A DNA stretch of 64,000 bases from JAPPHA01 sp965221575 (GTDB lineage: Bacteria; Pseudomonadota; Alphaproteobacteria; Rhodobacterales; Rhodobacteraceae). The notes under the pieces are model-generated. The model was not told the DNA's origin. It saw only the letters and a program-made list of their open reading frames with translations, and searched no databases. The stretch lies in contig CBDCSM010000002.1 of assembly GCA_965221575.1 (NCBI GenBank), positions 83,163-147,162 on the forward strand, given 5' to 3'. Numbering within the stretch: position 1 is the first letter of the stretch; the number at the start of each line of letters is the position of its first letter. The translations under genes and the position numbers were made by a program. Of the stretch, positions 62,419-64,000 are shown piece by piece.

Positions 62419-64000
62419 CGCCACAGTGCTGACTGCGGCACACATGGAGCGAGCTGCTTACGTCTACGTGCGGCAGTCATCGGAATTCCAGGTCAAGAAC
62501 AATGTTGAGCGGCAGCGTCTTCAGTACGCGTTGGCGGACCATGCGCGGGAGCTTGGCTTCCGCGACATCACGGTGATCGATGACGATCTCGGCATTTCCG
62601 GCGACGGCGTTTATCGCCCGGGTTTCGAAGCGCTGCTCGAGGCCGTATGCAAGGGCAAGGTTGGCCTGGTGCTGTCGATCGAGGCGTCGAGATTATCTCG
62701 AAACGGCCGGGAGTGGCATACCCTGCTGGACTTCTGCGCCATCGTTGGCTGCCTGGTCGGCGACCGGGATCGGCTGTACGACCCGGCACTGATCGATGAC
62801 CGGATGTATCTCGGGCTTCGAGGCCAGTTCAACGAGATGGAGCTTGCGCTCTTCCGCCAACGCTCGCTGGAAAGCCGGATCGCGTTGGCCGAACGCGGCG
62901 AGTTGCGCATGCACCTGCCGGCGGGCTACGAGTGGGTGGAAGGTGCCGGCATCGAGATGACCCCGGACCAGCGGCAGCGGGATGCGATCCACCTGGTGTT
63001 CCGCAAATTCCGCGAACTCGGCAGCATACGGCAGGTTTTCTTCTGGTTTCAGCACAAGAATGTGGAGGTCCCGGTTCGCGCGCCCGGCCATGGGGTGGTC
63101 TGGAAGGTGCTGGTGTCGTCAACCCCCATCAAGCAGATTCTCACGAACCCGATCCATGCGGGGGCCTATGTCTATGGCCGGCGACGGCGGGAAACGGTCA
63201 TCGAGAACGGTCGCAAGCGTGTGCGGCAGGGGATCATGCTGCACGATCCCCGGGACTGGAAGGTCTTGCTTCGCGATCATCATGAGGGCTACATCACATG
63301 GCAGCAATTTCGCCGGAACCAGGAGTTGATTTCGGAAAATTTGACGAAAGTCAGAGGTGCCGTCCGCAACGGCCCGGAATTGCTGACGGGCCTGTTGCGC
63401 TGTGGCCATTGTGACCGGCGGATCCAGGTTCGGGACAACGGCAACGCGATCCGCTATCGCTGCCCGGGCCCGGTCCGTGAAAGGCAGGACTGCATCGCGT
63501 TTGGTGCGGTTGCCGTCGATGTGGCGGTTGGCGAGGCGGCGATCGAAGCCTTGCAGCCTCTCGGTATCGAAGCGGCCCTGGCGGCGATGACCGTGCGGGG
63601 CACGCGGGATGACGCGGAAGTCCGTCTGGCGGAATCGGCGCTGGCGGAAGCCCGTTACCAGGCGGAGCGTGCCGAGGCGCAGTTCAATGCGGTCGAGCCC
63701 GGCAACCATAACGTGTTCCACAACCTGGCCCGGAAATGGGAGGGACTGCCTTGCCCGGGTTCAGGCCTGCGCATCCCGGTTGCAGGTGCTCGAAGGTGCA
63801 CGCCAGACAGAGGAGTTGACACCCGAAGAACGCGAAGCCTGGCTTGCGCTTGGCAACGACCTGGAGCGGGCCTGGAACCATGACAGGGCAACGCCGGGAA
63901 CTCCGCAAGCGTATCCTTCGCGCGGTGCTCGTGGAGATCACCGCGACGATCAGGGGTCGGGAGATCCACCTGTTGTTGCACTGGAAGGGCGGCGATCACA
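62411..64000 (+). pseudogene. large serine recombinase with two late frameshifts (runs off the window)
   Basis: The resolvase domain has VYVRQSSEFQVKNNVERQRL with the nucleophilic Ser, and IEASRLSRNGREWHTLLDF. The Recombinase domain (VFRKFRELGSIRQVFFWFQH) and zinc ribbon (LLRCGHCDRRIQVRDNG) follow. The frame ends at 63883, but coding sequence resumes in other frames: an extra G at 63742-63744 precedes LQVLEGARQTEELTPEEREA, and an extra G at 63896-63898 precedes ELRKRILRAVLVEI. Both are in G runs, so sequencing error is possible. The catalytic part is intact. Confidence 0.88.

Noticed and set aside
1..64000. CRISPR arrays, rRNA or tRNA genes
   Set aside because: No regularly spaced repeats, no rRNA core sequence and no tRNA cloverleaf could be recognised by eye; a covariance-model scan would settle the tRNA question.

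Overview
The window is high-GC, densely coded chromosomal DNA from an alphaproteobacterium. The evidence is the order ffh / acetyltransferase / chorismate mutase / rpsP / rimM / trmD / rplS / rpmE, an F0 ATP synthase operon (I-a-c-b'-b) standing apart from F1, a RibH2-type lumazine synthase, and an OxyR-KatG divergon. Genus and species cannot be read from the sequence. I see no rRNA, tRNA or CRISPR array.

Layout. 1-12.1 kb is core genome: the 3' end of a D,D-carboxypeptidase, the minus-strand translation/SRP operon, a DMT exporter, the F0 operon, a small HipA-N-like protein and an OmpA-type lipoprotein. 12.2-20.6 kb is one tightly overlapped operon: an Lrp/AsnC regulator, hydantoinase/oxoprolinase, a DUF917 protein and a five-gene oligopeptide-type ABC importer. 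Two dyad elements sit in front of it. 20.9-21.5 kb is an FMN riboswitch followed by ribH2. 21.9-28.7 kb mixes working genes (oxyR, katG, hipBA) with debris: a hipA 5' remnant, an IS4-family transposase tail and a serine-recombinase remnant. 29.4-42.9 kb holds DNA repair and metabolic genes (Ada-like, nth, PfkB kinase, HIT, Gfo/Idh/MocA, GST, MFS, polA), plus a secreted lectin-like protein, a broken sulfotransferase and a truncated tnpB. 43.0-49.9 kb is a MoxR/DUF58/DUF4159/large membrane protein operon. 50.1-52.5 kb is an AT-richer three-gene cassette ending in a ComEC-like metallo-beta-lactamase-fold protein; it is the best candidate for an undescribed system. 52.7-60.2 kb carries glcDEF, hsp20, a succinate-semialdehyde dehydrogenase and a conserved unknown. 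61-64 kb is a mobile-element junction: a tyrosine-recombinase tail, an IS91-family remnant and a large serine recombinase with two late frameshifts.

How parts work together: the 12-20 kb operon would import and open cyclic amides or peptides under a local Lrp regulator. OxyR and KatG form a peroxide-response pair. MoxR/DUF58/DUF4159 form a chaperone/VWA-type envelope module. GlcDEF oxidises glycolate. Three separate hip-related loci and several recombinase or IS remnants mark the accessory insertions.
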